Below are positions 1 through 6,485 of a stretch of DNA of 6,664 bases, piece after piece; position 1 is the stretch's first letter; the number at the start of each line of letters is the position of its first letter. Both the position numbers and the translations under genes were made by a program. The stretch covers positions 2,176-8,839 of the forward strand of contig PALK01000024.1 in the NCBI GenBank assembly GCA_002710765.1, given 5' to 3'. The notes beneath the pieces are model-generated. The model made no database searches and had not been told where the DNA came from. It was given only the letters and a program-made list of their open reading frames with translations. The stretch comes from Rickettsiales bacterium. GTDB lineage: Bacteria > Pseudomonadota > Alphaproteobacteria > Methylaequorales > Methylaequoraceae.

Positions 1-899
1 GAATTTGCTCCTCCAGCACCAATAAGAGTGTGAATTTCATCAATGAATATTATAAAATTTTCATTTTTCTCAAAGATATTAACTATTTTTTTTAATCTTT
101 CCTCAAAATCTCCTCGATATCTCGTGCCCGCTATCAAAGCACCTAAATCTAATGAATATAAAATAGAATCTTTTATATTATCCGGCACATTTCCATTTAC
201 AATCTTTATAGCTAATCCTTCTGCTAGTGCAGTTTTACCAACGCCAGGATCTCCAACAAATATTGGGTTATTTTTATTTCTTCTAGATAAAATTTGTATA
301 GTTCTATCTAGTTCACTTTTTCTACCAATAACCGGATCAAGTTTTGATGATTTAGCTTGATTATTGAGATTTGTACAATACTTATCTAAAAAATTTTCTT
401 TATCATTTTCTTTTGATTCTTCCTTAGAAACTTGCTCTTCATCAAAATTTATCTCTTCTTCAGTTTTTGATTTTTTAATGCCATGCGAAATAAAATTTAT
501 TACATTTAACCTAGTTAATTCTTGTTTTTGTAAAAAATAAACTGCATGTGATTCTCTTTCTGAAAAAATAGCTGCTAAGATATTTTGACCATTTGCCTCT
601 TTTTTACCAGAAGATTGAACATGTATTACTGCTCGTTGAATAACTCTTTGAAATCCAAGAGTCGGTTTTGGATCAAACTTTCCAACTAATACTAAATCTG
701 AAAGGTTTTTATTAATAAAAGTTTCTAACTCTTCTCTCAAACTTTCTTGATTTATTTCACATGCCTCAAAGATTGATATTGCATCTTTATCATCAATTAA
801 TGCATATAAAAGATGTTCAAGGGTAATAAATTGATGTTTACAATTAACAGCTTTATCTAAGGCTCTTTGTAAAGTCTTTTCTAATTCTTCTGATAACAT
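1..899 (-). CDS. clpA: ATP-dependent Clp protease ATP-binding subunit ClpA, N-terminal part (runs off the left edge)
   Basis: ClpA is the hexameric AAA+ unfoldase that feeds substrates to the ClpP peptidase in the cytoplasm. The visible 299 codons start at ATG 899 ([10 protein letters not shown]). A double Clp_N domain covers about residues 1-143, with LEHLLYAL in the first repeat and [10 protein letters not shown] in the second. A charged, Glu/Lys-rich linker follows (about 144-185). The D1 AAA+ module opens with DPVIGR and has a Walker A motif GDPGVGKT (216-223) and a Walker B IIFIDEIH with D287 and E288. The gene leaves the window just after the Walker B segment, at IGAGGAN. The Walker A position is close to that in E. 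coli ClpA. ClpB and ClpC are less likely because clpS lies directly upstream. The start is one base after the clpS stop and has a good ribosome binding site, so the two genes are surely co-expressed. The D2 domain and the ClpP-binding loop are outside the window. Confidence 0.97.
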   Translation of the reverse strand, partial: MLSEELEKTLQRALDKAVNCKHQFITLEHLLYALIDDKDAISIFEACEINQESLREELETFINKNLSDLVLVGKFDPKPTLGFQRVIQRAVIHVQSSGKKEANGQNILAAIFSERESHAVYFLQKQELTRLNVINFISHGIKKSKTEEEINFDEEQVSKEESKENDKENFLDKYCTNLNNQAKSSKLDPVIGRKSELDRTIQILSRRNKNNPIFVGDPGVGKTALAEGLAIKIVNGNVPDNIKDSILYSLDLGALIAGTRYRGDFEERLKKIVNIFEKNENFIIFIDEIHTLIGAGGAN

Positions 900-900
900 T

Positions 901-1236
901 TTATTCCTTTTCTAAGATACATTGAAGTGGGTGTTCATCAGTTTTAGCCATCTTTAAAACTGTTTTAACTTTTGTTTCTGCTACTTCGAGAGTATAAATA
1001 CCGCACACTCCAGAACCTTTCTGATGTACTGTTAACATCACATTAACTGCCTGATCTTGAGTTTTATTAAAAATTCTTTTTAATAAAAGCACAACGTATT
1101 CCATTGGTGTATAATCATCATTTAAAAGTATAACCTTGTATAGCTTTGGTTTTTTTAATTTTATTAATTCTTTGGTAACAGTATTTACATCACCAGTTTT
1201 TTTTTCATTATCATTAATATTTTTAAATTTAGACAT
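901..1236 (-). CDS. clpS: ATP-dependent Clp protease adaptor protein ClpS
   Basis: ClpS binds proteins with destabilising N-terminal residues and hands them to ClpA for degradation (N-end rule pathway). The product is 111 residues, the usual size. A variable, charged N-terminal tail of about 32 residues is followed by the ClpS core. The core has LNDDYTPM, giving N39, D40, D41, T43, P44 and M45, and H71 in VHQKG. In characterised ClpS proteins these residues line the N-degron pocket and grip the alpha-amino group. The C-terminal part, with [11 protein letters not shown], also fits the family. An in-frame TTG lies one codon upstream (1239), but ATG 1236 has better spacing from AAGGA and was chosen. 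The gene lies 42 bases after the mutase stop and one base before clpA. Confidence 0.97.
   Translation of the reverse strand: MSKFKNINDNEKKTGDVNTVTKELIKLKKPKLYKVILLNDDYTPMEYVVLLLKRIFNKTQDQAVNVMLTVHQKGSGVCGIYTLEVAETKVKTVLKMAKTDEHPLQCILEKE
904..911 (-). promoter_or_regulatory. ribosome binding site of clpA
   Basis: On the minus strand AAAAGGAA sits inside the last codons of clpS, with the AGGA core five bases before the clpA ATG at 899. It is one of only two clear Shine-Dalgarno sites in the window, and it fixes the clpA start. Its place within clpS suggests translational coupling of the pair. Confidence 0.65.
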
Positions 1237-1243
1237 CAAATAA

Positions 1244-1248
1244 TCCTT
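1244..1248 (-). promoter_or_regulatory. ribosome binding site of clpS
   Basis: AAGGA on the minus strand lies seven bases before ATG 1236 and only four before the in-frame TTG at 1239, so it favours the ATG. It sits in the 42-base gap after the mutase gene. That gap also holds a TATAAT (1254-1249), but this is too close to the ribosome binding site to serve as a normal -10 box. No hairpin terminator is visible in the gap, so read-through from the sugar genes into clpS is likely. Confidence 0.6.
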
Positions 1249-1278
1249 ATTATAAATTAGAAAAAAACATTCTCAGTT

Positions 1279-2652
1279 TCAAGTTAATATTTGATTAGCA
1301 ATTTCAGAATCAATTTTTTCTAACTCTTTTTTTATAATTTTTTGTAATTTATTTAGTGCTTTTTTAGAATCAGCCTCACATCTTAAAACTAAAGCTGCTT
1401 CTGTATTTGAAGCTCTGATTAACCACCAACCATTCTTAGTTGAAACTCTTATCCCATCAATATTAATATATTTCTTTTTTTTTTGGTTTTTAGTAATTTC
1501 ATCAATTATTTTAAACTTTTCACTTTCTTTGCATTCTATCCTTATTTCAGGTGTATTATATAATTTAGGAAATTCATTAATCATTTCAGATAACTTCTTC
1601 TTAGAAGAAGATAGCAAATTAATTAATCTCAATGCTGCATAGATTGCATCGTCAAAACCATAATAACTATCTGCAAAAAAAATATGACCACTCATCTCTC
1701 CAGCTAAATCAGCAGACTCTTTCTTCATACACTCTTTAATTAAACTATGACCAGTTTTTGACATTATGGATTTTCCACCTAAAGAGTTTATATGATCAAA
1801 AAGTATTTGACTACATTTTACATCTCCAATAATTTTAGCATTTCTTTTTTCTTTTAAGATTTCTTTTGCGAAAAGTAATAGTAACATATCTCCAGGAATT
1901 ATCTTGCCCTCATTATCAATGACTCCAATTCTGTCTCCATCTCCATCAAAAGCAATTCCAATATCCAATTTTTCTTCTTTTACAACCCGTATCAAATCTT
2001 TTAAATTTTTTGGATTAGAAGGATCCGGGTGATGATTAGGAAAATTACCATCAATTTTTTCAAAAAGTAGAATTTTTTTTCCATTTATTTTTTTTGAGAT
2101 CTCAGACATTATTTCACCAGCAGAACCATTTCCAGCGTCCCATCCAATTTTTAATTCTCTTTTTTGTTTTAAAGATAAAACTAGTTCTTTTATGTAATCT
2201 AATTTAGTTTCGATAGTTTGCTTAATTCCTTTTTGTCTAGGTAAAGAGTATGATAATGCATCAATCGAAATTTTTTTTAAATCATCTCCATAAAAAGGTT
2301 GATTATCTTTAACTACCTTGAAACCATTATAATTGGAAGGATTGTGAGAACCAGTTATCATTATTCCAGCTTCCGCTTTATTGTAATAACAAGAATGATA
2401 TAACATTGGAGTTGGGCCCAAACCTATTTCACAAACATTTACGCCTCCTTCGATAAGCCCTTTAATGAGAGAATTTTTTAGTGGCAGCGAGGATTTTCTT
2501 CCGTCATAACATATATTAACATTTTTATTTTTATTTAATCTTTTTGAAAAAACATGTCCAAAAACAAGCGCATCTTTTTCGGTTAAGGTTTCATCATAAA
2601 TGCCTCTTATATCGTATTCTCTTATTATACTTTTATCAAAATTATGTTTCAT
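1279..2652 (-). CDS. manB: phosphomannomutase/phosphoglucomutase (alpha-D-phosphohexomutase family)
   Basis: This cytoplasmic enzyme interconverts hexose 6-phosphate and hexose 1-phosphate, supplying glucose-1-phosphate and/or mannose-1-phosphate for nucleotide sugars. The 457-residue length is typical of the AlgC/ManB group. The four family signatures are present in order: the phosphoserine loop TGSHNP (S102), the Mg-binding loop DGDGDR (236-241), the sugar-specificity loop GEMSGH (318-323) and the phosphate-binding loop RASNTE (413-418). GEMSGH is the form found in dual-specificity phosphomannomutase/phosphoglucomutases. Phosphoglucosamine mutase (GlmM) is therefore unlikely. The usual Pro after RASNTE/T is replaced by Ala, a mild change. 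The ATG overlaps the ugd stop as ATGA, so translation is coupled. No Shine-Dalgarno site is visible. Next to galU and ugd, the phosphoglucomutase activity is probably the one that matters, though mannose use cannot be excluded. Confidence 0.94.
   Translation of the reverse strand: MKHNFDKSIIREYDIRGIYDETLTEKDALVFGHVFSKRLNKNKNVNICYDGRKSSLPLKNSLIKGLIEGGVNVCEIGLGPTPMLYHSCYYNKAEAGIMITGSHNPSNYNGFKVVKDNQPFYGDDLKKISIDALSYSLPRQKGIKQTIETKLDYIKELVLSLKQKRELKIGWDAGNGSAGEIMSEISKKINGKKILLFEKIDGNFPNHHPDPSNPKNLKDLIRVVKEEKLDIGIAFDGDGDRIGVIDNEGKIIPGDMLLLLFAKEILKEKRNAKIIGDVKCSQILFDHINSLGGKSIMSKTGHSLIKECMKKESADLAGEMSGHIFFADSYYGFDDAIYAALRLINLLSSSKKKLSEMINEFPKLYNTPEIRIECKESEKFKIIDEITKNQKKKKYINIDGIRVSTKNGWWLIRASNTEAALVLRCEADSKKALNKLQKIIKKELEKIDSEIANQILT
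1594..1610. repeat. short perfect inverted repeat inside the mutase gene
   Basis: CTTCTTCT and AGAAGAAG face each other around one central base (1602), giving a perfect 8-base palindrome. It coincides with three Ser codons followed by three Lys codons (SSSKKK) of the mutase, so codon repetition explains it. No T-run follows, so it is not an intrinsic terminator. A function is doubtful. Confidence 0.5.
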
Positions 2653-3977
2653 TTAAATAACGAAGTTGGTCTTCCAATAGAAAAATAACTAAAACCAAAA
2701 TCAATCACTTCTTTTGGATCATAAATATTTCTTAAATCTACCAGTATAGGATTGTTTAAAAGAGTTTTTACTTTTTGTAAATTTAAAGCTCTAAATTGAT
2801 TCCATTCAGTCAAAATAACTAAAGCATCAGATCCTTTCATTGCTGAATAAGAGTCCTTAAACCAAAATATTTTATTATTTTTAATGAAATATTTTTTCGC
2901 TTCTTCCATTCCTTCAGGGTCAAATAAATTTACTGAAGAACCCTCTTTTAAAAGAGCTGGAATCAAATCTAAGCTCGCACTATCCCTCATATCATCAGTA
3001 TTAGGTTTAAAAGTTAGACCTAAAATAGTAACTGTCTTATCTTTTAATTTATTTGAACATGCTATTTTTACTCTCTTAAAAATATTTTTTTTTCTATTAA
3101 TATTACTTTTGACAACATGCTGAACTAATCCTAAATCAGCTTTGTAGTCTTGCGCAGTTTTAACTAATGCTATTGTATCTTTTGGAAAACACGAACCACC
3201 ATAACCTGGTCCAGGGTGTAAAAACTTTTTTCCAATTCTTCCATCTAAACCCATTCCAGTAGCAACATCACTAACATTTGCTCCTACTTTTTCGCAAAGA
3301 TCTGCAATTTCATTAATAAAAGTAATTTTTGTTGCTAAAAAAGAATTTGCAGCATACTTAATTAATTCTGCAGTTTCTCTCTTTGTAAATAATATAGGGG
3401 TTTCTAGAAGAAATAAAGGTCTGTATAACTCTTTTAATATTTTTTTTGCTTTCTCACTCTCACAACCTATCACAACTCTATCTGGTCTCATAAAATCATT
3501 AATAGCTGAACCTTCTCTCAAAAATTCAGGATTAGATGCAACATCAAAACTTAAATTTTTATTATTAGATTTTATAATCTCATATACTTTTTTTCCGGTT
3601 CCAATTGGTACTGTAGATTTGTTTACAATCACTGAATAATGATTGAGTGATTTAGCTATTTCCTCAGCCACCTTGTAAACAAAAGAAAGATCTGCATGAC
3701 CGTCCCCTCTTCTGGTTGGAGTTCCAACTGCAATAAAGATTGCCTGAGAATCTTTAATACCTTTTCTTATATTAGTTTCAAAATTAATTCTTTTTTCGTC
3801 TAAATTTTTCTTAACTAAACTTTCTAAACCAGGTTCAAAAATTGGTATAATTCCTTTTTTTAAATCATTTATTTTTTCTTTATCTTTATCAATACAAGTA
3901 ACATCCAGACCAAATTCAGCAAAACATGTTCCTGAAACTAATCCAACATATCCTGTTCCTATAATGGATATTTTCAT
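2649..3977 (-). CDS. ugd: UDP-glucose 6-dehydrogenase
   Basis: Ugd oxidises UDP-glucose to UDP-glucuronate in the cytoplasm using two NAD+. The product is 442 residues, normal for the bacterial enzyme. The N-terminal Rossmann domain has GTGYVG (7-12), then VGTPTRRG with the following Asp/Leu segment (84-98), STVPIGTG (121-128) and the catalytic-region ASNPEFLREG (147-156). The central helix carries K207 and N211. The nucleophilic cysteine is C263 in GGSCFPKD. The C-terminal UDP-binding domain shows LTFKPNTDDMRDS (321-333). GDP-mannose or UDP-ManNAc dehydrogenases share this fold. Linkage to galU, which makes UDP-glucose, makes Ugd the best reading. The gene starts within the galU stop codon (ATGA overlap) behind a weak GAGAG, and its own stop overlaps the mutase start in the same way. 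Confidence 0.95.
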   Translation of the reverse strand: MKISIIGTGYVGLVSGTCFAEFGLDVTCIDKDKEKINDLKKGIIPIFEPGLESLVKKNLDEKRINFETNIRKGIKDSQAIFIAVGTPTRRGDGHADLSFVYKVAEEIAKSLNHYSVIVNKSTVPIGTGKKVYEIIKSNNKNLSFDVASNPEFLREGSAINDFMRPDRVVIGCESEKAKKILKELYRPLFLLETPILFTKRETAELIKYAANSFLATKITFINEIADLCEKVGANVSDVATGMGLDGRIGKKFLHPGPGYGGSCFPKDTIALVKTAQDYKADLGLVQHVVKSNINRKKNIFKRVKIACSNKLKDKTVTILGLTFKPNTDDMRDSASLDLIPALLKEGSSVNLFDPEGMEEAKKYFIKNNKIFWFKDSYSAMKGSDALVILTEWNQFRALNLQKVKTLLNNPILVDLRNIYDPKEVIDFGFSYFSIGRPTSLFK

Positions 3978-4837
3978 AGTACTCTCAGATGTTTTTTTAG
4001 TTCTTCATTAATCTCATCATCCTCAAGAGCAAAACCAAGATTAGCTTTTATAAAACCAAGCTTAAAGCCACAATCATATCTAATTCCATTAAATTTATAA
4101 CCAAAAATCTTTGATTTTTTAGATATACTTTTAATTGCATCAGTTAATTGTATTTCTCCTCCTTTTCCAATTTTTTGCTTATCTAAAAAATTAAATACTT
4201 TATCCTCTAAAATATATCTACCAATAATAGACAGATTTGAAGGTGCTTTACCTGGTTCAGGTTTTTCAACTAAATCTTTAATTAAAAAATAGTTGTTTAT
4301 AGACTTTTTAATTTCAACTATACCATATTTATGTGTTTCCTTTTTTGGCACTTCCTCTAAAGCTAGGATTGAACCACCTATTTTTTTTTCTAAACTTATC
4401 ATCTGTTTTAAAACTGGAATTTTTGACTGAATAATGTCATCAGGCAAAATAACAGCAAACTTTTCGTCTTTAATTAATTTTCTTGCACACCAAATTGCAT
4501 GTCCTAATCCCTTAGGTTCAGTTTGCATAACTGTAGTAATATCTCCAAATTCAGTTTGTGATTTTATTGAAAATAATTCTTTTTTCTTATTTTTTTTTTT
4601 TAAAATATCTTCCAATAACATAGATCTATCAAAGTGTTCAAGAATTGAACTTTTTTTGGATGATAAAACAAAGATTATTTGTTCAATACCAGATTTAAAT
4701 GCTTCAGTTACTGACCATTCAATTATTGGTCTATCTAATACCGTCAGCATTTCTTTAGGAATACTTTTTGTGGCTGGAAGAAATCTTGTTCCATATCCTG
4801 CTACAGGAAAAATTGCCTTAGTAATTTTTTTTTTCAT
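3974..4837 (-). CDS. galU: UTP-glucose-1-phosphate uridylyltransferase
   Basis: GalU makes UDP-glucose from UTP and glucose-1-phosphate. The product is 287 residues, a typical length. The nucleotide-binding signature, close to the N-terminus, runs from AGYGTRFLPATKS to PKEM (residues 13-30). EPKGLGHA (107-114), LPDD (131-134), YGIV, VEKP, GRYIL and GGEIQLTDAI follow, and the sugar/metal segment near the C-terminus is RYDCGFKLGF. All are GalU hallmarks. RfbA-type thymidylyltransferases have a different N-terminal loop. Ten consecutive A's follow the ATG (KKK), and a 12-A run encodes part of the KKKNKKK stretch at 80-86. No Shine-Dalgarno site precedes the start. The stop overlaps the ugd start by four bases. 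It is the first of three coupled genes and feeds its product directly to Ugd. Confidence 0.97.
   Translation of the reverse strand: MKKKITKAIFPVAGYGTRFLPATKSIPKEMLTVLDRPIIEWSVTEAFKSGIEQIIFVLSSKKSSILEHFDRSMLLEDILKKKNKKKELFSIKSQTEFGDITTVMQTEPKGLGHAIWCARKLIKDEKFAVILPDDIIQSKIPVLKQMISLEKKIGGSILALEEVPKKETHKYGIVEIKKSINNYFLIKDLVEKPEPGKAPSNLSIIGRYILEDKVFNFLDKQKIGKGGEIQLTDAIKSISKKSKIFGYKFNGIRYDCGFKLGFIKANLGFALEDDEINEELKKHLRVL
4590..4601 (-). repeat. 12-base A homopolymer within galU
   Basis: Twelve T's on the plus strand read as A's in galU and encode the first Lys codons of KKKNKKK (residues 80-86). A tract this long can cause RNA polymerase or replication slippage. A tract in the same gene, 4825-4834 (ten A's), follows the start codon directly. 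The reading frame is intact as given. Confidence 0.9.
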
Positions 4838-4861
4838 GAATGATTTTAATTGTAAATTTAT

Positions 4862-4889
4862 ATTCTAATGTTAACTAAAAAAAACTCAA
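4862..4889 (-). promoter_or_regulatory. possible sigma-70 promoter for galU-ugd-manB
   Basis: On the minus strand TTGAGT (4889-4884) and TAGAAT (4867-4862) are separated by 16 bases, in the 48-base gap between the J-protein gene and galU. Transcription would begin near 4855, leaving a leader of about 18 bases. The -35 box matches only moderately and overlaps the J-protein stop. In such AT-rich DNA a match of this quality can arise by chance. Confidence 0.3.
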
Positions 4890-5335
4890 CCCAAAAGAGT
4901 TTCTTTAGCTTTATTTAATTGTGATGTAATCCAGTCTGATCCGCCAAGATCTGGATGATTTTTTTTTAACAAAGTATGATAACTATCAATTATTTCTTTT
5001 TTAGATGCACCCTCATTTAATCCAAGAATCTCTAGCGCCTCTTTCTTAGTCATAATATTTTTAGTTGAAAATTTTGATCTTTTTGTGGAAAAAAAAATAT
5101 TTCTTAAAAAAAAAATTAAAGATCTCCATTTAAATAAAAAAACAAATAATGCAGGAACTAAACTCAAAAAATTTGGATTAAATCTTATTAAGAAAAAAAC
5201 AAGAATAAGTATTAGTATAAATAAAATATACTTTAAAATTTTTTTAAAAGACAAAAAAGGCAGATTAACAAATCTTTCAATTAAAAAAATAATGAATGAA
5301 AATATTAAAATACCAAAAATTATGTTAATTATCAT
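4886..5335 (-). CDS. small inner-membrane protein with C-terminal J domain (Pam18/TimB-like)
   Basis: J domains stimulate the ATPase of Hsp70 chaperones (DnaK). The 149-residue product has a very hydrophobic N-terminal half with two or three predicted membrane helices (about 2-19, 33-51 and 57-80). A basic stretch (about 84-96) follows, then a short J domain to the end (about 96-149). The J domain has EALEILGL (helix I), the basic helix II IDSYHTLLKK, the essential HPD motif at 127-129, and helix III ending KAKETLLG. It stops there without helix IV or any Gly/Phe or zinc region, so this is not canonical DnaJ. The layout, membrane anchor then bare J domain at the C-terminus, resembles mitochondrial Tim14/Pam18 and the alphaproteobacterial proteins related to it. 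The client is unknown. No Shine-Dalgarno site precedes ATG 5335. The gene lies 48 bases before galU on the same strand and may share its transcript. Confidence 0.88.
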   Translation of the reverse strand: MIINIIFGILIFSFIIFLIERFVNLPFLSFKKILKYILFILILILVFFLIRFNPNFLSLVPALFVFLFKWRSLIFFLRNIFFSTKRSKFSTKNIMTKKEALEILGLNEGASKKEIIDSYHTLLKKNHPDLGGSDWITSQLNKAKETLLG

Positions 5336-5360
5336 TATTATATATTATCAATTAAATGTT
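5336..5360. promoter_or_regulatory. 25-base divergent gap between the J-protein gene and the glycosyltransferase gene
   Basis: This gap consists almost wholly of A and T. It separates two divergent starts and is too short to hold two full promoters, so at least one must extend into the opposite coding region. On the plus strand TATATT (5341-5346) lies about 15 bases before the glycosyltransferase ATG and could be a -10 box with a very short leader, but no good -35 is visible. On the minus strand TATAAT (5342-5337) is too close to ATG 5335 to drive it. Neither gene has a Shine-Dalgarno site here. Confidence 0.3.
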
Positions 5361-6485
5361 ATGAGAAAATATAGACTTTTGTATTTCGTAAGTGAAGATC
5401 ATTATTTTTTAACACACAAACTTCCTCATGCTTTATTAGCGCTTAAAAACGGTTACGAAGTAATGATATTGTGCAAAATTTCAAAGTATAAAGAAAAAAT
5501 TTTATCTTATGGTTTTAAAATAAAAAATATTGATTTAGATCGAAGAAGTCTTAACCCAATAAAAGAATTAAAATCAATAATTCAAGTTAATAAAGTTTTT
5601 AGGGATTATCAACCTCATATAGTCCAAAACATAGCTCTTAAACCTGTTATTTATGGCTCTATTAATTCAATTTTTACTAGCAAAATAATAAAACAAGTAA
5701 ATTCAATCACTGGTTTAGGTTACTTATTTATTAATAAAGGTTTAAAAATATATTTTATTAAATTTATAATTTTACTTTTAATGAAATTTTTATTTAAAAA
5801 AAAACACACTAAAATAATATTTCAAAATAAAGAAGATTTTAATTTTTTCCAAAGTAAAAAAATAGTTTCTAACTTAAATTCAAAAATAATTTCAGGATCT
5901 GGAGTTGACATTAATTTTTTTAAACCATCACAAAAAAAAATTTTAAAAAAATATGATCTTATCATGCATTCCAGAATGCTTTTGGATAAAGGTATCATTG
6001 AATTAATTAAAGCATCTGAAATTTTAAAAAAAAAGAAGTTTACTCCTAAAATTTTACTGCTCGGTAACCCAGATCCAAAGAATAGAGCTTCAGTTAAAAA
6101 AGATCAACTCAAAGACTGGTCAAAAAGCAAATACATAGAATGGATACCCGCAACAGAAAATGTATTAAAATATATTCTTCAATCAAGAATTGCAATTCTT
6201 CCATCTTATAGAGAAGGCTTCCCTAAAAGTCTTTTAGAAGCTGCAAGTTGTGGCTTACCTCTCATTTCAACTGATGTTCCAGGTTGTAAAGAAATATGTA
6301 TAAATAATTTTAATGGAATAATCGTTAAACCTAAAGATCCAAAAGAACTAGCTTCTGCAATTAAAAAATTAATATTGGATAAAAATCTAATTAAAAAATT
6401 TGGTGCTAACAGTAGAAAGTTAGTTATTGAAAATTTTTCAGATCAAGTTATCTCAAAAAAATTCTTTGATATATACAAAGTCTAG
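5361..6485 (+). CDS. glycosyltransferase family 4 (GT-B fold)
   Basis: GT4 enzymes move a sugar from an activated donor to a lipid or growing glycan, usually at the cytoplasmic face of the membrane. The product is 374 residues, typical for the family. The N-terminal acceptor domain begins RLLYFVSEDHYFLTHKLP, the pattern of the Glyco_trans_4_2 group, and has KPVIYGS and NSITGLGYLF. A hydrophobic, basic segment (about 130-150) may touch the membrane. The C-terminal donor domain has RMLLDKG (205-211), GVDINFFKP before it, and the EX7E motif in REGFPKSLLE (E285 and E293), then PLISTDVPGCKE. The reading frame stays open back to 5085, but that extension is antisense to the J-protein gene and is Lys/Ile-rich low complexity. 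ATG 5361 is where family similarity begins. Donor and acceptor cannot be inferred; UDP-glucose or UDP-glucuronate from the adjacent genes is possible. It looks even more A-rich than its neighbours. Confidence 0.9.
   Translation: MRKYRLLYFVSEDHYFLTHKLPHALLALKNGYEVMILCKISKYKEKILSYGFKIKNIDLDRRSLNPIKELKSIIQVNKVFRDYQPHIVQNIALKPVIYGSINSIFTSKIIKQVNSITGLGYLFINKGLKIYFIKFIILLLMKFLFKKKHTKIIFQNKEDFNFFQSKKIVSNLNSKIISGSGVDINFFKPSQKKILKKYDLIMHSRMLLDKGIIELIKASEILKKKKFTPKILLLGNPDPKNRASVKKDQLKDWSKSKYIEWIPATENVLKYILQSRIAILPSYREGFPKSLLEAASCGLPLISTDVPGCKEICINNFNGIIVKPKDPKELASAIKKLILDKNLIKKFGANSRKLVIENFSDQVISKKFFDIYKV

Noticed and set aside
43..360. Plus-strand open frame of 105 codons
   Set aside because: It lies entirely over the ClpA D1 domain on the other strand, which has clear Walker motifs, and shows no recognisable domain.
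1249..1282. Possible clpS promoter (TTGAAA 1282-1277 and TATAAT 1254-1249)
   Set aside because: The spacing is 22 bases and the implied start would fall at or beyond the ribosome binding site, so it would not give a normal leader.
1594..1610. Palindrome considered as a terminator or operator
   Set aside because: It lies mid-gene, has no following T-run on the transcribed strand, and is explained by Ser and Lys codon repeats.
2884..3123. Plus-strand open frame of 79 codons
   Set aside because: It is antisense to the C-terminal domain of ugd and has no family features.
4434..4868. Plus-strand open frame of 144 codons
   Set aside because: It is antisense to the galU N-terminal half, which has the full catalytic signature; no domain is recognisable.
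4838..4885. Gap between the J-protein gene and galU checked for a terminator or riboswitch
   Set aside because: It has a T-run but no GC-bearing stem before it, and 48 bases is too short for a known riboswitch.
5085..5360. In-frame upstream extension of the glycosyltransferase (92 codons)
   Set aside because: It is antisense to the membrane J-protein gene, is Lys/Ile/Asn-rich low complexity, and glycosyltransferase family similarity begins at ATG 5361.
5356..5364. Two-codon mini-ORF (ATG TTA TGA) overlapping the glycosyltransferase start
   Set aside because: No ribosome binding site precedes it and such strings are expected by chance in AT-rich DNA.
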